Source: an uncultured Frankiales bacterium (GTDB lineage: Bacteria; Actinomycetota; Actinomycetes; Mycobacteriales; SCTD01). Taken from it: a stretch of DNA of 26,529 nucleotides. Position 1 is the stretch's first letter; every line of letters starts with the position of its first letter. Under the pieces are notes generated by a model, which saw only the letters and a list, made by a program, of their open reading frames with translations, had not been told where the DNA came from and made no database searches. The stretch covers positions 1 through 26,529 of the forward strand of contig CAMLIA010000036.1 in NCBI GenBank assembly GCA_946479905.1. The letters are read 5' to 3'. A program made the translations under genes and the position numbers. Below, one piece after another: positions 14,184-23,186 of this stretch.

Positions 14184-16505
14184 GTGTCCGCAGTGCACTA
14201 CGCGGCGGACGGCACGGGGCTCGCCTCGGTGCTGTCGGGAGACAAGCCGCTGCTCTACATGATCCTGGCCGTGTCGGTCGTGGCACTGGGCTTCGCGGGG
14301 CTGTTCGCCCGCGAGGTCCTCGCCGCCGACCAGGGCCCCGACAAGATGCGCGAGATCAGCCGGGCCGTCCAGGAGGGCGCCGCCGCCTACCTGAACCGGC
14401 AGTTCCGCACCCTGGCGGTCTTCGCCGTGCTGGTCTTCGGCCTGCTGTTCCTGCTGCCGGGCGATGCCTCGGTACGGGTGGGCCGGTCGGTGTTCTTCCT
14501 GGTCGGTGCCAGCTTCTCGGCTGCCGTCGGCTTCATCGGCATGACGCTCGCGACCCGGGCCAACGTCCGGGTGGCGCACGCCGCCAACACGGTGGGCAAC
14601 AAGCCGGCGCTGCGGATCGCGTTCCGCTCCGGCGGCGTGGTCGGCATGTTCACGGTCGGCCTCGGCCTGCTCGGTGCCGACCTGGTGCTGCTGATCTTCG
14701 ACGACAAGGCCCCCGAGGTGCTCGAGGGCTTCGGCTTCGGTGGCGCCCTGCTCGCGATGTTCATGCGAGTCGGCGGCGGCATCTTCACGAAGGCGGCCGA
14801 CGTCGGCGCCGACCTGGTCGGCAAGGTGGAGCAGGGCATCCCCGAGGACGACCCCCGCAACGCGGCGACCATCGCGGACAACGTCGGCGACAACGTCGGT
14901 GACTGCGCCGGCATGGCTGCCGACCTGTTCGAGTCCTACGCCGTCACGCTCGTCGCCGCGCTCATCCTCGGGCAGGCCGCGTTCGGCGCGCAGGGACTGG
15001 TCCTGCCGCTGATCATCCCGGCGATCGGCGTGCTGACCGCTCTGGTCGGCATCTACGCCACCGCGCCGCGCACCGGCGACAAGAACGGCCTGACGGCCAT
15101 CAACCGCGGCTTCTTCATCAGCGCCGCGGTCGCCATCGTGCTGGTCGGCATCGCCGTCTTCGCCTACCTGCCTGACAGCTACGCGGCCCTGGCCGGCGAG
15201 TCGAAGGACATCAGCGGGCTCGGCAGCGACCCGCGGTGGTTCGCCATCGGCGCGGTCGTGATCGGCATCGTGCTCGCCTCGATCATCCAGGTGCTGACCG
15301 GCTACTTCACCGAGACCAACCGCAAGCCGGTCCGGGAGATCGGTCGCAGCTCGCTCACCGGTCCCGCGACGGTCGTGCTCGCCGGCGTCTCGGTCGGCCT
15401 CGAGTCGGCGGTCTACTCCGCGATCCTCATCGGCGGTGCGGTCTACGCGGCGTTCCTGCTCGGCTCCGGAGTCGCGACGCTCGCGCTGTTCGCCGTGGCG
15501 CTGGCCGGCACCGGCCTGCTCACGACGGTCGGCGTCATCGTGGCGATGGACACCTTCGGCCCCATCTCCGACAACGCCCAGGGCGTCGCCGAGATGTCCG
15601 GCGAGGTCGGCCCCGAGGGCGCCATCGTGCTGACCCAGCTCGACGCGGTCGGCAACACCACGAAGGCCATCACCAAGGGCATCGCGATCGCCACCGCCGT
15701 GCTGGCCGCCACCGCGCTGTTCGGCTCGTTCAAGACGAAGGTCCAGGAGGCGCTCACGATCGCGCAGCCCGCGGGCAAGCACTACGTCTTCGCGCTGTCG
15801 ATCGACAAGCCCAACCTGCTGTTCGGCCTCATCATCGGCTCGTCGGTGGTCTTCCTGTTCTCGGGCCTGGCCATCAACGCGGTCTCCCGCGCTGCCGGCC
15901 GGGTGGTCTTCGAGGTCCGCGAGCAGTTCCGGACCAAGCCGGGGATCATGGACTTCACCGAGAAGCCCGACTACGCCCGGGTCGTCGACATCTGCACGAA
16001 GGACTCGCTGCGGGAGCTGGCCACGCCCGGCCTGCTGGCTGTGCTGTCGCCCATCGCCGTCGGGTTCGCGCTGGGCTACGCACCGCTCGGTGCGTTCCTC
16101 GGCGGGGCCATCTCGGCCGGTGTCCTCATGGCCATCTTCCTGGCGAACTCCGGCGGGGCCTGGGACAACGCCAAGAAGCTGGTGGAGGACGGCAACTACG
16201 GCGGCAAGGGCAGCGAGGCGCACGCCGCGACCGTCATCGGTGACACCGTGGGTGACCCGTTCAAGGACACCGCCGGCCCGGCCCTCAACCCGCTGCTGAA
16301 GGTGATGAACCTCGTCTCCCTGCTGGTGGCACCCACCGTCGTGAAGTACGGCATCGGCGTGGACGCCAACAAGGGCATCCGGGCCCTGATCGCCGTGCTC
16401 GCCATCGCGGGCATCGTCATCGCCGTGACGATCAGCAACCGGCGCAGCGTCGCCGGCTCGGCGGACGTCATCGAGGCCGTGAAGGCGCAGGGCGCCACCG
16501 TCTGA
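14184..16505 (+). CDS. hppA: Membrane proton-pumping pyrophosphatase, K+-independent type
   Basis: 773 residues with about 16 membrane helices; hydrolyses PPi and exports protons. The PPi-binding site is complete: DVGADLVGKVEQGIPEDDPRNAATIADNVGDNVGDCAGMAADLFESY, then DTFGPISDNAQGVAEM, and the C-terminal VIGDTVGDPFKDTAGPALNPLLK. In GNTTKAITKG, Lys494 and the Thr three residues later mark the K+-independent class; K+-dependent pumps have Ala at the Lys position. The extra length at the N-terminus (EVLAADQGPDKMREISRAVQEGAAAYL) is normal. PPi produced by acetate activation, tRNA charging and replication would be a source of energy. A strong terminator follows. The gene follows bldG and its partner as in Streptomyces. 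Confidence 0.96.
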   Translation: MSAVHYAADGTGLASVLSGDKPLLYMILAVSVVALGFAGLFAREVLAADQGPDKMREISRAVQEGAAAYLNRQFRTLAVFAVLVFGLLFLLPGDASVRVGRSVFFLVGASFSAAVGFIGMTLATRANVRVAHAANTVGNKPALRIAFRSGGVVGMFTVGLGLLGADLVLLIFDDKAPEVLEGFGFGGALLAMFMRVGGGIFTKAADVGADLVGKVEQGIPEDDPRNAATIADNVGDNVGDCAGMAADLFESYAVTLVAALILGQAAFGAQGLVLPLIIPAIGVLTALVGIYATAPRTGDKNGLTAINRGFFISAAVAIVLVGIAVFAYLPDSYAALAGESKDISGLGSDPRWFAIGAVVIGIVLASIIQVLTGYFTETNRKPVREIGRSSLTGPATVVLAGVSVGLESAVYSAILIGGAVYAAFLLGSGVATLALFAVALAGTGLLTTVGVIVAMDTFGPISDNAQGVAEMSGEVGPEGAIVLTQLDAVGNTTKAITKGIAIATAVLAATALFGSFKTKVQEALTIAQPAGKHYVFALSIDKPNLLFGLIIGSSVVFLFSGLAINAVSRAAGRVVFEVREQFRTKPGIMDFTEKPDYARVVDICTKDSLRELATPGLLAVLSPIAVGFALGYAPLGAFLGGAISAGVLMAIFLANSGGAWDNAKKLVEDGNYGGKGSEAHAATVIGDTVGDPFKDTAGPALNPLLKVMNLVSLLVAPTVVKYGIGVDANKGIRALIAVLAIAGIVIAVTISNRRSVAGSADVIEAVKAQGATV

Positions 16506-16524
16506 CGCACGACCTGCTCGGCAC

Positions 16525-16556
16525 CGGGCCCGGTCCCCTCACGGGGGCCGGGCCCG
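16525..16556 (+). terminator. 14-bp hairpin terminator of hppA
   Basis: CGGGCCCGGTCCCC (16525-16538) pairs with GGGGGCCGGGCCCG (16543-16556) with one G-U pair and a TCAC loop. It starts 19 bases past the hppA stop and is followed by TCGTCGT rather than a T tract. Confidence 0.8.
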
Positions 16557-16837
16557 TCGTCGTACCGCCTCGGGGAGTCTCTGCTTGCCGTTTTCGGACA
16601 CCACGGACCAAACCGGGCAAGGGACAGGGAGGAGTGTCCGGTGTGGGACAGAGCGGGCCGTTTGGGGGGTGTTCCGTATCACCTGGGTGCGAGCCGCGTG
16701 GCTCTCACCCGTTGATCAAGCGGCGGTGTTGGGTTGCCGATGCCTGACCTGAGCTGCCCGAGATGCCGCACATGTCCGACCTGTCCCACCCAGCATCACC
16801 GGCTCCACCGCACCACTCCACCGCAAGGAGAAGTCCC
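16557..16837 (+). promoter_or_regulatory. Long leader/control region of the LPRTG surface protein
   Basis: 281 bp without a gene. It holds an inverted pair CGGACAC (16595-16601) / GTGTCCG (16634-16640), two direct repeats GGGACAG (16621-16627 and 16645-16651), and a G6T run (16664-16670). It also holds a 10-bp hairpin with one mismatch, GGGTG.GAGCC-GCGT-GGCTC.CACCC (16685-16710), and a TTGATCAA palindrome (16712-16719). AAGGAG at 16825-16830 is the ribosome site of the next gene. I find no convincing -10. The signals suggest a controlled promoter, but which regulator is unknown. Confidence 0.5.
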
Positions 16838-18991
16838 GTGTCCGCCCGATCCCTCACCCCTTGCAGGATGTCCTCGGCCGCCGCCCTGATCGGGGCCGGC
16901 GCCCTCGTGCTGGCGGGGGTGACGACACCGGCAGCCGCTGCTGCCCGGCACGGCGTGGGAGCCCTGACGGCCGCGTCGGCCACCGCCTACTCGGCCTTCA
17001 GCAGCGGCGACATCGTGTACGCCAACGCCGCCGACCTCCCGCCGACCGACGTCGCGAAGGCGTCGACCGGCCAGACGGCCGCCAGCGTCGGGGTCCACGG
17101 CGGCGCGCTGACCCTCGCCGACCAGCTCAAGCAGCCGCTGCTCAGCAAGTCGACGTCGGGCAAGACGGCGTACGGCCACGGCTCGGCCCTCAACGTCGGG
17201 GTGCTCAGCCCGCTGTCCAGCCAGCCTCAGGTGGCCGAGACCCTCGTCGAGGCGACGTCGCCGGCGCCGAGCAAGGCCAGCGGCGGCAACGCGATCCCCG
17301 CGGCCCCGCTGCTCACCGCCCACGTGCTCCCCGGCAGCGCCGAGGCGAACACGACCGCGGACGGCTCCTGCGTCCTCGGCAAGGACCTCAGCAACGGGCA
17401 CGCCCACGTCGTCGACGCGACCGTGCTCGACGCAGGTCCCAGCGCGACCGTCGGGGTGCTGGACGGCACCTCCGACAGCACCTCGCGCACCGCGCTGTTC
17501 AAGAGCACCAGCAACTACGGCGTGCTCGGCCAGACGACCCTGCACCTCGCCCCGCTCACGATCCTCAAGGGCACGCCTCTCGAGGTGAGGATCGAGGTGC
17601 TCCGCCCGATCCAGCTCACGGCGCAGGCAGGTGGCACGCCCGGCACCGCCAAGGTCAGCTACGGCGCCCCTGGCGCCTCGGGCACCACGCCGGTCGTCAA
17701 GGTCACGCTCGGCGGCCAGACCACGACGCTCACCAGCCAGGACGTGTTCGGGGCCCGTGGCTACGTCATCCCGCTCGGCGCCGTCGACATCACGATCGGG
17801 GGCAGGGCGCACTCGCTCACGGGCCTGGAGGGCTCGGTCCCGGCACTGGCCGCGGACGGCACGTCGGCGTCGGCCGCTGTGGACTTCGTCCGCGTCACGG
17901 TCCCCGGCAAGCTCGCGACGCCCGGGACCGACCCGCTCGACGGGCCACTGGCGCCGCTGAACAGCGCGCTGAACCCGCTGCTCGGCGGGCTGTCCGCGAT
18001 CACCGGCCCGATCGGCTCCGCGCTCGCGAGCGCGGGCCTCAACCTCGCCGACCTGCGGCAGGGCCACCTGGAGGCGTCCAGCACCGTGCCGGCCGGCGGC
18101 ATCGTCTGCGACAACGGCCCGCTCGACGAGTCGATGAAGGACGTCAGCGTCCTCCACGTCGCGCCCGGTGACTCCTTCACCTACGACATCCGGGTGCCCA
18201 ACCGCGGCTCCTCCGACATCACGGACGTCAAGGTCGTCGACACCTACGACAGCCGCCTCGAGTTCGTCTCCTCCGTGCCGGCTCCCGCCTCGCACAGCGG
18301 CAACGTCCTCACCTACCAGCTCGGGACGCTCGCGCCGAACGACTTCAGGACGATCGTCATGACCTTCCGGGTCCCGGCCGACGCGGTGAACGGCACCAAG
18401 TACCACAACAGCGCCGTCATCACCGGCACCTACAACGGCCAGCCGATCACCAAGACGGTCGGCGTGGACGGCCCGACGGTCGGGGTACCGCGCACGGGTG
18501 GCTGCAACCTGTCCGGCTCCACCAAGTACGCGAGCAACACCCGCGTCATGACCGGTGAGGACTTCGGGTACTTCGTCAACGTCCTCAACAGCGGTGCGAA
18601 GCCCTGCCTCGACACGACGGTCACCGACACGCTCATCGACGGTGTGACCTTCGTCAGCTGCAGCGACAGCTGCACGCACAGCGGGCAGGACGTCACGTGG
18701 AACCTCGGCACGGTGGCCCCCGGGCAGAGCCGGGTGCTCTACGTCATCGTCAAGGTCACCGCGACGAGCGGCCAGCTGCCGAACACCGCCGTCGTCAGCA
18801 GCCCGAGCGGGCCCGGCGGGCGCCCGTCGACACCCGGACCGGTGGTGGTGGGGGACACCGTCCCGTCGCCAGGCCTGCCGGCCGACGGGCCCGGTGCCCT
18901 GCCCCGGACCGGCCTGCCGACCGGCATCGCGCTGATGGGCCTGCTGGTGCTCGGCGGCTTCGCCCTCCTCAGCAGGCGCCGGTCGGCGTAG
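16838..18991 (+). CDS. Large secreted DUF11 protein with LPRTG cell-wall sorting signal
   Basis: 717 residues from GTG 16838, chosen because AAGGAG ends seven bases upstream and the signal peptide (about 1-36, ending PAAAAA) then begins normally. ATG 16763 would add a 25-residue polar His/Pro-rich extension. The mature part has a beta-rich repeat-free region (about 45-420) with a TG-rich style like 'choice-of-anchor' surface proteins. Two DUF11-type domains follow (about 440-535, VAPGDSFTYDIRVPNRGSSDITDVKVVDTY; about 570-652, MTGEDFGYFVNVLNSGAKPCLDTTVTDTL). A Pro/Gly stalk then leads to LPRTG (688-692), a hydrophobic helix (697-711) and RRRSA. This is a complete sorting signal, so a sortase should fix it to the wall. 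It is the only such signal in the window. Its role (coat, adhesin) is unknown. Confidence 0.88.
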   Translation: MSARSLTPCRMSSAAALIGAGALVLAGVTTPAAAAARHGVGALTAASATAYSAFSSGDIVYANAADLPPTDVAKASTGQTAASVGVHGGALTLADQLKQPLLSKSTSGKTAYGHGSALNVGVLSPLSSQPQVAETLVEATSPAPSKASGGNAIPAAPLLTAHVLPGSAEANTTADGSCVLGKDLSNGHAHVVDATVLDAGPSATVGVLDGTSDSTSRTALFKSTSNYGVLGQTTLHLAPLTILKGTPLEVRIEVLRPIQLTAQAGGTPGTAKVSYGAPGASGTTPVVKVTLGGQTTTLTSQDVFGARGYVIPLGAVDITIGGRAHSLTGLEGSVPALAADGTSASAAVDFVRVTVPGKLATPGTDPLDGPLAPLNSALNPLLGGLSAITGPIGSALASAGLNLADLRQGHLEASSTVPAGGIVCDNGPLDESMKDVSVLHVAPGDSFTYDIRVPNRGSSDITDVKVVDTYDSRLEFVSSVPAPASHSGNVLTYQLGTLAPNDFRTIVMTFRVPADAVNGTKYHNSAVITGTYNGQPITKTVGVDGPTVGVPRTGGCNLSGSTKYASNTRVMTGEDFGYFVNVLNSGAKPCLDTTVTDTLIDGVTFVSCSDSCTHSGQDVTWNLGTVAPGQSRVLYVIVKVTATSGQLPNTAVVSSPSGPGGRPSTPGPVVVGDTVPSPGLPADGPGALPRTGLPTGIALMGLLVLGGFALLSRRRSA

Positions 18992-19015
18992 CGAGGCGCT
19001 GAGAGGTCGGGCGGC

Positions 19016-19021
19016 TACGTT
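19016..19021 (+). promoter_or_regulatory. Leaderless -10 (TACGTT) for the methyltransferase gene
   Basis: TACGTT is followed by seven bases and GTG 19029, with no ribosome site in between. This is the same layout as at the HAD and MFS-tmk genes. Confidence 0.6.
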
Positions 19022-19028
19022 CTCGGGC

Positions 19029-20438
19029 GTGCTGCCCGACCCCTCCTCGCTGCTCGCGGACGCCCCCCGCGTCCGGGACGCCCTCGGCGCCGCCGGCTGG
19101 TCCGCCGGCGCGCTCGAGGAGCTGCTCGGCCCCGGCCACCGCGAGCACCTCGACCGCGGCGAGCACGCCCCGCTGGTGCGACGGACCGCCGGACGGCAGC
19201 CGCTGGCGCGGCTCGCCGCCGCCCGCGTCGTCGGCGAGCCCGCCGACGCCCGACTGCTCCCGACGTCCTGGGTCGGAGCCGACGGCCGTGCGCTCGTCCG
19301 GCTGCAGGCCGTCCCGCACGACGGGCGCGACGTCGTGGTGCCGCACGACCCGGGGAACGCCCGGACGCCGGTCGCCTCGGAGCAGGTGCTCGGCGTGGGG
19401 GCCGCGAGCATGACGCTCGCGGCCGCGACCCCCCGGCGGGTCGTCGGCCGCACGCTCGACGTCGGCTGCGGCGCCGGCATCCAGGCGCTGCTCGCCGACG
19501 ACCACAGCACGGCGGTCGTCGCGACCGACCGCAACCCGCGTGCCGTCGCGCTCGCGCAGCTGGCCGGGGTGCTGAACGGCACCGAGCTCGACGGCCGCGT
19601 GGGGGACCTCCTGGAGCCGGTCGCAGGGGAGCAGTTCGACCTGGTCGTGAGCAACCCGCCGTTCGTCGTCGGCCCGGCGCGGCGCTACACCTACCGCGAC
19701 GCCGGGCTCGCCGGGGACGAGGTGTCCCGCCGGCTGGTGCAGGAGATCCCAGCGCTCCTCGCCCCGGGCGGGCACGCCGTGCTGCTCGTCAACTGGCTGC
19801 ACCTCGACGACGAGGACGGCGACCAGCGGATCCGGTCGTGGTTCGAGGGCACCGGGTGCGACGGGTGGGTGGTGCAGCGCGAGCTCGCGGCGCCCGAGGA
19901 CTACGTCACGGCCTGGCTGCGCGACACGGACGAGTCGGCGTTCGACCAGCTCTACGGCGACTGGCTCGACAGCCTGACCGGCGTGGAGGCGATCGCGTTC
20001 GGAGTCGTCGCGCTGCACCGCCGCACCGACGGGCTGCCGCCCGAGGTCCGCCTCGACGTCGTCGACCAGCCGACCGCCCCGACCTGGGGCGACGAGGTCG
20101 TGGACCACTTCTCCCGCCGGACCGCGCTCGCCGCCGACGTGATGACGCAGCGGTTCCGGCTGCGTGCTGACGTCGTCCTGCACGAGGTCGCGCACCGCAG
20201 CGACGAGGGCTGGTCGCTGGACGCTCGCTGGCTGCAGCAGGAAGCCGGGCTGCGCTGGACCGGGGCGCTCGACCCCTACGGCGCGACGCTGCTCGCGGCC
20301 TGCGACGGGCGGGTCCCGATGGGCGCGCTGGTCGCCGTCCTCGCCGCCTCCACCGGTCTCGACGCGGAAGACGCCATGATCCAGATCCGGCCGGTCGTCG
20401 AGCGGCTCGTCACGCAGGGGTACCTCGTCCCCGCTTGA
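19029..20438 (+). CDS. SAM-dependent methyltransferase with NPPF motif (SCO3545-like)
   Basis: 469 residues. The N-terminal ~115 residues are helical (DUF7059-like: PRVRDALGAAGW...). The central class I methyltransferase domain has motif I LDVGCGAGIQALL (143-155), acidic motif II VVATDRNPRA and catalytic NPPF (209-212), the signature of enzymes that methylate an exocyclic amino nitrogen (N6-adenine, N2-guanine or glutamine side chains). The C-terminal ~170 residues (DEVVDHFSRRTALAADVMTQRF...GYLVPA) look like an added winged-helix-like domain usual in this actinobacterial group. The substrate is unknown; rRNA or protein modification is more likely than DNA restriction, since no restriction gene is near. 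It is probably leaderless, and its stop overlaps a TTGACA before topA. Confidence 0.87.
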   Translation: MLPDPSSLLADAPRVRDALGAAGWSAGALEELLGPGHREHLDRGEHAPLVRRTAGRQPLARLAAARVVGEPADARLLPTSWVGADGRALVRLQAVPHDGRDVVVPHDPGNARTPVASEQVLGVGAASMTLAAATPRRVVGRTLDVGCGAGIQALLADDHSTAVVATDRNPRAVALAQLAGVLNGTELDGRVGDLLEPVAGEQFDLVVSNPPFVVGPARRYTYRDAGLAGDEVSRRLVQEIPALLAPGGHAVLLVNWLHLDDEDGDQRIRSWFEGTGCDGWVVQRELAAPEDYVTAWLRDTDESAFDQLYGDWLDSLTGVEAIAFGVVALHRRTDGLPPEVRLDVVDQPTAPTWGDEVVDHFSRRTALAADVMTQRFRLRADVVLHEVAHRSDEGWSLDARWLQQEAGLRWTGALDPYGATLLAACDGRVPMGALVAVLAASTGLDAEDAMIQIRPVVERLVTQGYLVPA

Positions 20439-20488
20439 CACCGTCGTGCACAGTGGTCCGGTCCGCAACAGCCAACCTTGGGAGAGAC

Positions 20489-23167
20489 GTGCCCGCAGGA
20501 CAGCGCCTCGTCATCGTCGAGTCGCCGGCGAAGGCCAAGACCATCGCGGGCTACCTCGGCGACGGCTACGTCGTGGAGTCCTCGATCGGGCACATCCGCG
20601 ACCTGCCGCGGTCGGCGGCCGACGTCCCGGCTGAGTACAAGGGGCTGCCGTGGGCCAAGGACGGCGTCGACGTCGACAACGGCTTCAAGGCCCTGTACGT
20701 CGTGAGCGCCGACAAGAAGCAGCAGGTCGCCAAGCTCAAGCAGCTGCTGAAGGAGAGCGACGAGCTCTACCTCGCGACCGACGAGGACCGCGAGGGCGAG
20801 GCCATCGCCTGGCACCTCCTGGAGACCCTGAAGCCCAAGGTGCCCGTGCACCGGATGGTCTTCCACGAGATCACCCGGCCCGCGATCCAGGCTGCCGTCG
20901 ACTCCCCGCGCGAGCTCGACACGAAGCTCGTGGACGCCCAGGAGACCCGGCGCATCCTCGACCGGCTCTACGGCTACCGCGTCTCCGAGGTGCTCTGGAA
21001 GAAGGTCGGCGCGGGCCTGTCGGCCGGACGCGTGCAGTCGGTCGCGACCCGGGTCGTCGTCGAGCGCGAGCGCGCGCGGATGCGCTTCGTCGAGGCGGGC
21101 TACTGGGACATCGACGGCGTCTTCACCGCCACCGGGCAGGACGAGCGGCTGTCCGCGACGCTCGTGCAGGTCGACGGGACGCGGCTCGCCACCGGCCGCG
21201 ACTTCGACCCCGACACCGGTCAGCTCACCCGTGAGGTGCTGCAGCTCGACGAGGCGTCGGCGCGCTCGCTCGCCGAGCGGCTGGAGAGCGCCGCCTTCTC
21301 GGTGCGCACGGTCGAGGAGAAGCCCTACACCCGCAAGCCCTACGCGCCGTTCATGACCTCGACGCTGCAGCAGGAGGCCGGCCGCAAGCTGCGGATGTCC
21401 AGCCGGCAGGTCATGCAGACCGCGCAGCGGCTGTACGAGAACGGCTACATCACCTACATGCGCACCGACAGCACCAACCTGTCGGAGACCGCCATCTCGG
21501 CCGCGCGGTCGCAGGCCCGCAGCCTCTACGGGCCGGAGTACGTCCCGGACCAGCCGCGGACGTACGCCAAGAAGGTCAAGAACGCCCAGGAGGCGCACGA
21601 GGCGATCCGACCCTCGGGCGACGTGTTCCGCACGCCCGGCGAGGTGCGCTCGCAGCTCACCGGTGACGAGTGGCGGCTCTACGAGCTGATCTGGCAGCGC
21701 ACGGTGGCCTCCCAGATGGCCGACGCCCGGGGCACGACCGCGTCGGTCCGGCTCGGCGCGGTCACCGCGGACGGGACCGACGCCGAGTTCGCCGCCTCCG
21801 GTCGCACCATCACCTTCAAGGGCTTCCTCGCCGCCTACGTCGAGGAGGTCGACGACCAGGACCTGGACGCGCAGAAGGAGGACGCGGAGAAGCGGCTCCC
21901 GCGGGTCGCCGTCGGGGACGCCCTCACCACCCACGAGCTCGAGCCGAGCGGCCACACCACCTCGCCGCCGGCCCGCTACACCGAGGCGTCGCTGGTCAAG
22001 CAGCTCGAGGAGCTCGGCATCGGCCGGCCGTCGACGTACGCCTCCATCATCAGCACCATCATCGACCGCGGGTACGTCTGGAAGAAGGGGTCGGCACTGG
22101 TGCCGACCTGGCGCGCCTTCGCCGTCATCGGGCTGCTCGAGCAGCACTTCGGCCGGCTGGTCGACTACACCTTCACCGCCTCGATGGAGGACGACCTCGA
22201 CGCGATCGCGGAGGGCACCCGCGACAGCGTCGACTGGCTCACCGGGTTCTACTTCGGCAACCCCGAGGGCAAGGAGGGCGGGCTGGCCCGGCAGGGCGGG
22301 CTGAAGAAGCTCGTCACCGAGAACCTGGGCGACATCGACGCTCGCGCCGTCAACACCATCACGATCGGTCGGACCGAGGACGGCACGCCGGTCGACGTCC
22401 GGGTGGGTCGTTACGGGCCGTACGTCGAGATCGGCGAGAAGAAGGCCTCGCTGCCCGAGGACCTGGCACCCGACGAGCTGTCCGTCGAGCTCGCCCTGCA
22501 GCTGGTCGACGCCCCCACCGACCGCGTGCTGGGCCAGCACCCGGACACCGGCCTCGACATCGTTGCCAAGAACGGGCGGTACGGGCCCTACATCACCGTG
22601 GTGCTGCCGGAGGACTCCAAGGACAAGCCACCGACCGCGTCGCTGTTCAAGACCATGGACGTCGCGACGGTGACGCTCGAGGACGCGCTGCGGCTGCTCT
22701 CGCTGCCGCGCACGCTCGGCGAGATCGACGGCGAGCCGGTGACCGCGCAGAACGGCCGGTACGGGCCGTACATCTCGCAGGGCAAGGAGAGCCGCTCGCT
22801 CGAGGACGAGGAGCAGCTGTTCACGATCACGCTGGAGGGTGCGCAGGCCCTGCTCGCGCAGCCGAAGATGCGCGGTCGGGCGGCGGCCAAGCCGCCGCTC
22901 AAGGAGCTCGGCGCCGACCCCGTCAGCGGCAAGCCGATGGTGGTCAAGGAGGGCCGGTTCGGCCCCTACGTCACCGACGGCGAGACGAACGCCTCGCTGC
23001 GCAAGGACGACGTGGTGGAGGAGCTCACCGACGAGCGCGCCGCCGAGCTGCTCGCCGACCGGCGCGCCCGCGGACCGGTGAAGAAGGCGCCGCGCAAGGC
23101 CGCCAAGAAGGCACCGGCGAAGAAGGCCCCCGCGAAGAAGAAGGCCGCACCCAGGAAGAAGGCCTGA
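20489..23167 (+). CDS. topA: DNA topoisomerase I (type IA), zinc-less with Lys-rich tail
   Basis: 892 residues; relaxes negative supercoils. Toprim domain: LVIVESPAKAKTI (7-19) and TDEDREGE (97-104) with metal ligands Asp98, Asp100, Glu102. The active-site Tyr323 lies in ITYMRTDSTNLS with Arg325 two residues on. The C-terminus has no Cys4 zinc fingers but four repeats with the core GRYGPY/GRFGPY (about residues 640-830). A Lys/Ala/Pro tail (KKAPRKAAKKAPAKK...) follows that gives processivity in actinobacterial TopA. Start GTG 20489 is preceded by GGGAG (20480-20484). TTGACA at 20435-20440, inside the previous stop, may be its -35, but no good -10 is seen at 17 bp. Confidence 0.97.
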   Translation: MPAGQRLVIVESPAKAKTIAGYLGDGYVVESSIGHIRDLPRSAADVPAEYKGLPWAKDGVDVDNGFKALYVVSADKKQQVAKLKQLLKESDELYLATDEDREGEAIAWHLLETLKPKVPVHRMVFHEITRPAIQAAVDSPRELDTKLVDAQETRRILDRLYGYRVSEVLWKKVGAGLSAGRVQSVATRVVVERERARMRFVEAGYWDIDGVFTATGQDERLSATLVQVDGTRLATGRDFDPDTGQLTREVLQLDEASARSLAERLESAAFSVRTVEEKPYTRKPYAPFMTSTLQQEAGRKLRMSSRQVMQTAQRLYENGYITYMRTDSTNLSETAISAARSQARSLYGPEYVPDQPRTYAKKVKNAQEAHEAIRPSGDVFRTPGEVRSQLTGDEWRLYELIWQRTVASQMADARGTTASVRLGAVTADGTDAEFAASGRTITFKGFLAAYVEEVDDQDLDAQKEDAEKRLPRVAVGDALTTHELEPSGHTTSPPARYTEASLVKQLEELGIGRPSTYASIISTIIDRGYVWKKGSALVPTWRAFAVIGLLEQHFGRLVDYTFTASMEDDLDAIAEGTRDSVDWLTGFYFGNPEGKEGGLARQGGLKKLVTENLGDIDARAVNTITIGRTEDGTPVDVRVGRYGPYVEIGEKKASLPEDLAPDELSVELALQLVDAPTDRVLGQHPDTGLDIVAKNGRYGPYITVVLPEDSKDKPPTASLFKTMDVATVTLEDALRLLSLPRTLGEIDGEPVTAQNGRYGPYISQGKESRSLEDEEQLFTITLEGAQALLAQPKMRGRAAAKPPLKELGADPVSGKPMVVKEGRFGPYVTDGETNASLRKDDVVEELTDERAAELLADRRARGPVKKAPRKAAKKAPAKKAPAKKKAAPRKKA

Positions 23168-23170
23168 GCG

Positions 23171-23180
23171 AGCCTAGGCT
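23171..23180 (+). promoter_or_regulatory. Leaderless -10 (TAGGCT) inside a palindrome for the MFS-tmk gene
   Basis: TAGGCT (23175-23180) is followed by six bases and GTG 23187. It is the right half of the perfect palindrome AGCCTAGGCT. No Shine-Dalgarno sequence at useful distance, so a leaderless mRNA starting at GTG is likely. Confidence 0.6.
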
Positions 23181-23186
23181 GAGGTC

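Noticed and set aside
13407..16223. 938-residue open frame on the minus strand
   Set aside because: It is antisense to bldG, its partner and hppA; composition is His/Asp/Gly-rich shadow translation of GC-biased codons with no domain.
20435..20440. TTGACA as topA promoter
   Set aside because: It is a perfect -35 hexamer, but no TANNNT is found 16-19 bp downstream, and it overlaps the stop codon of the preceding gene; left as a remark only.
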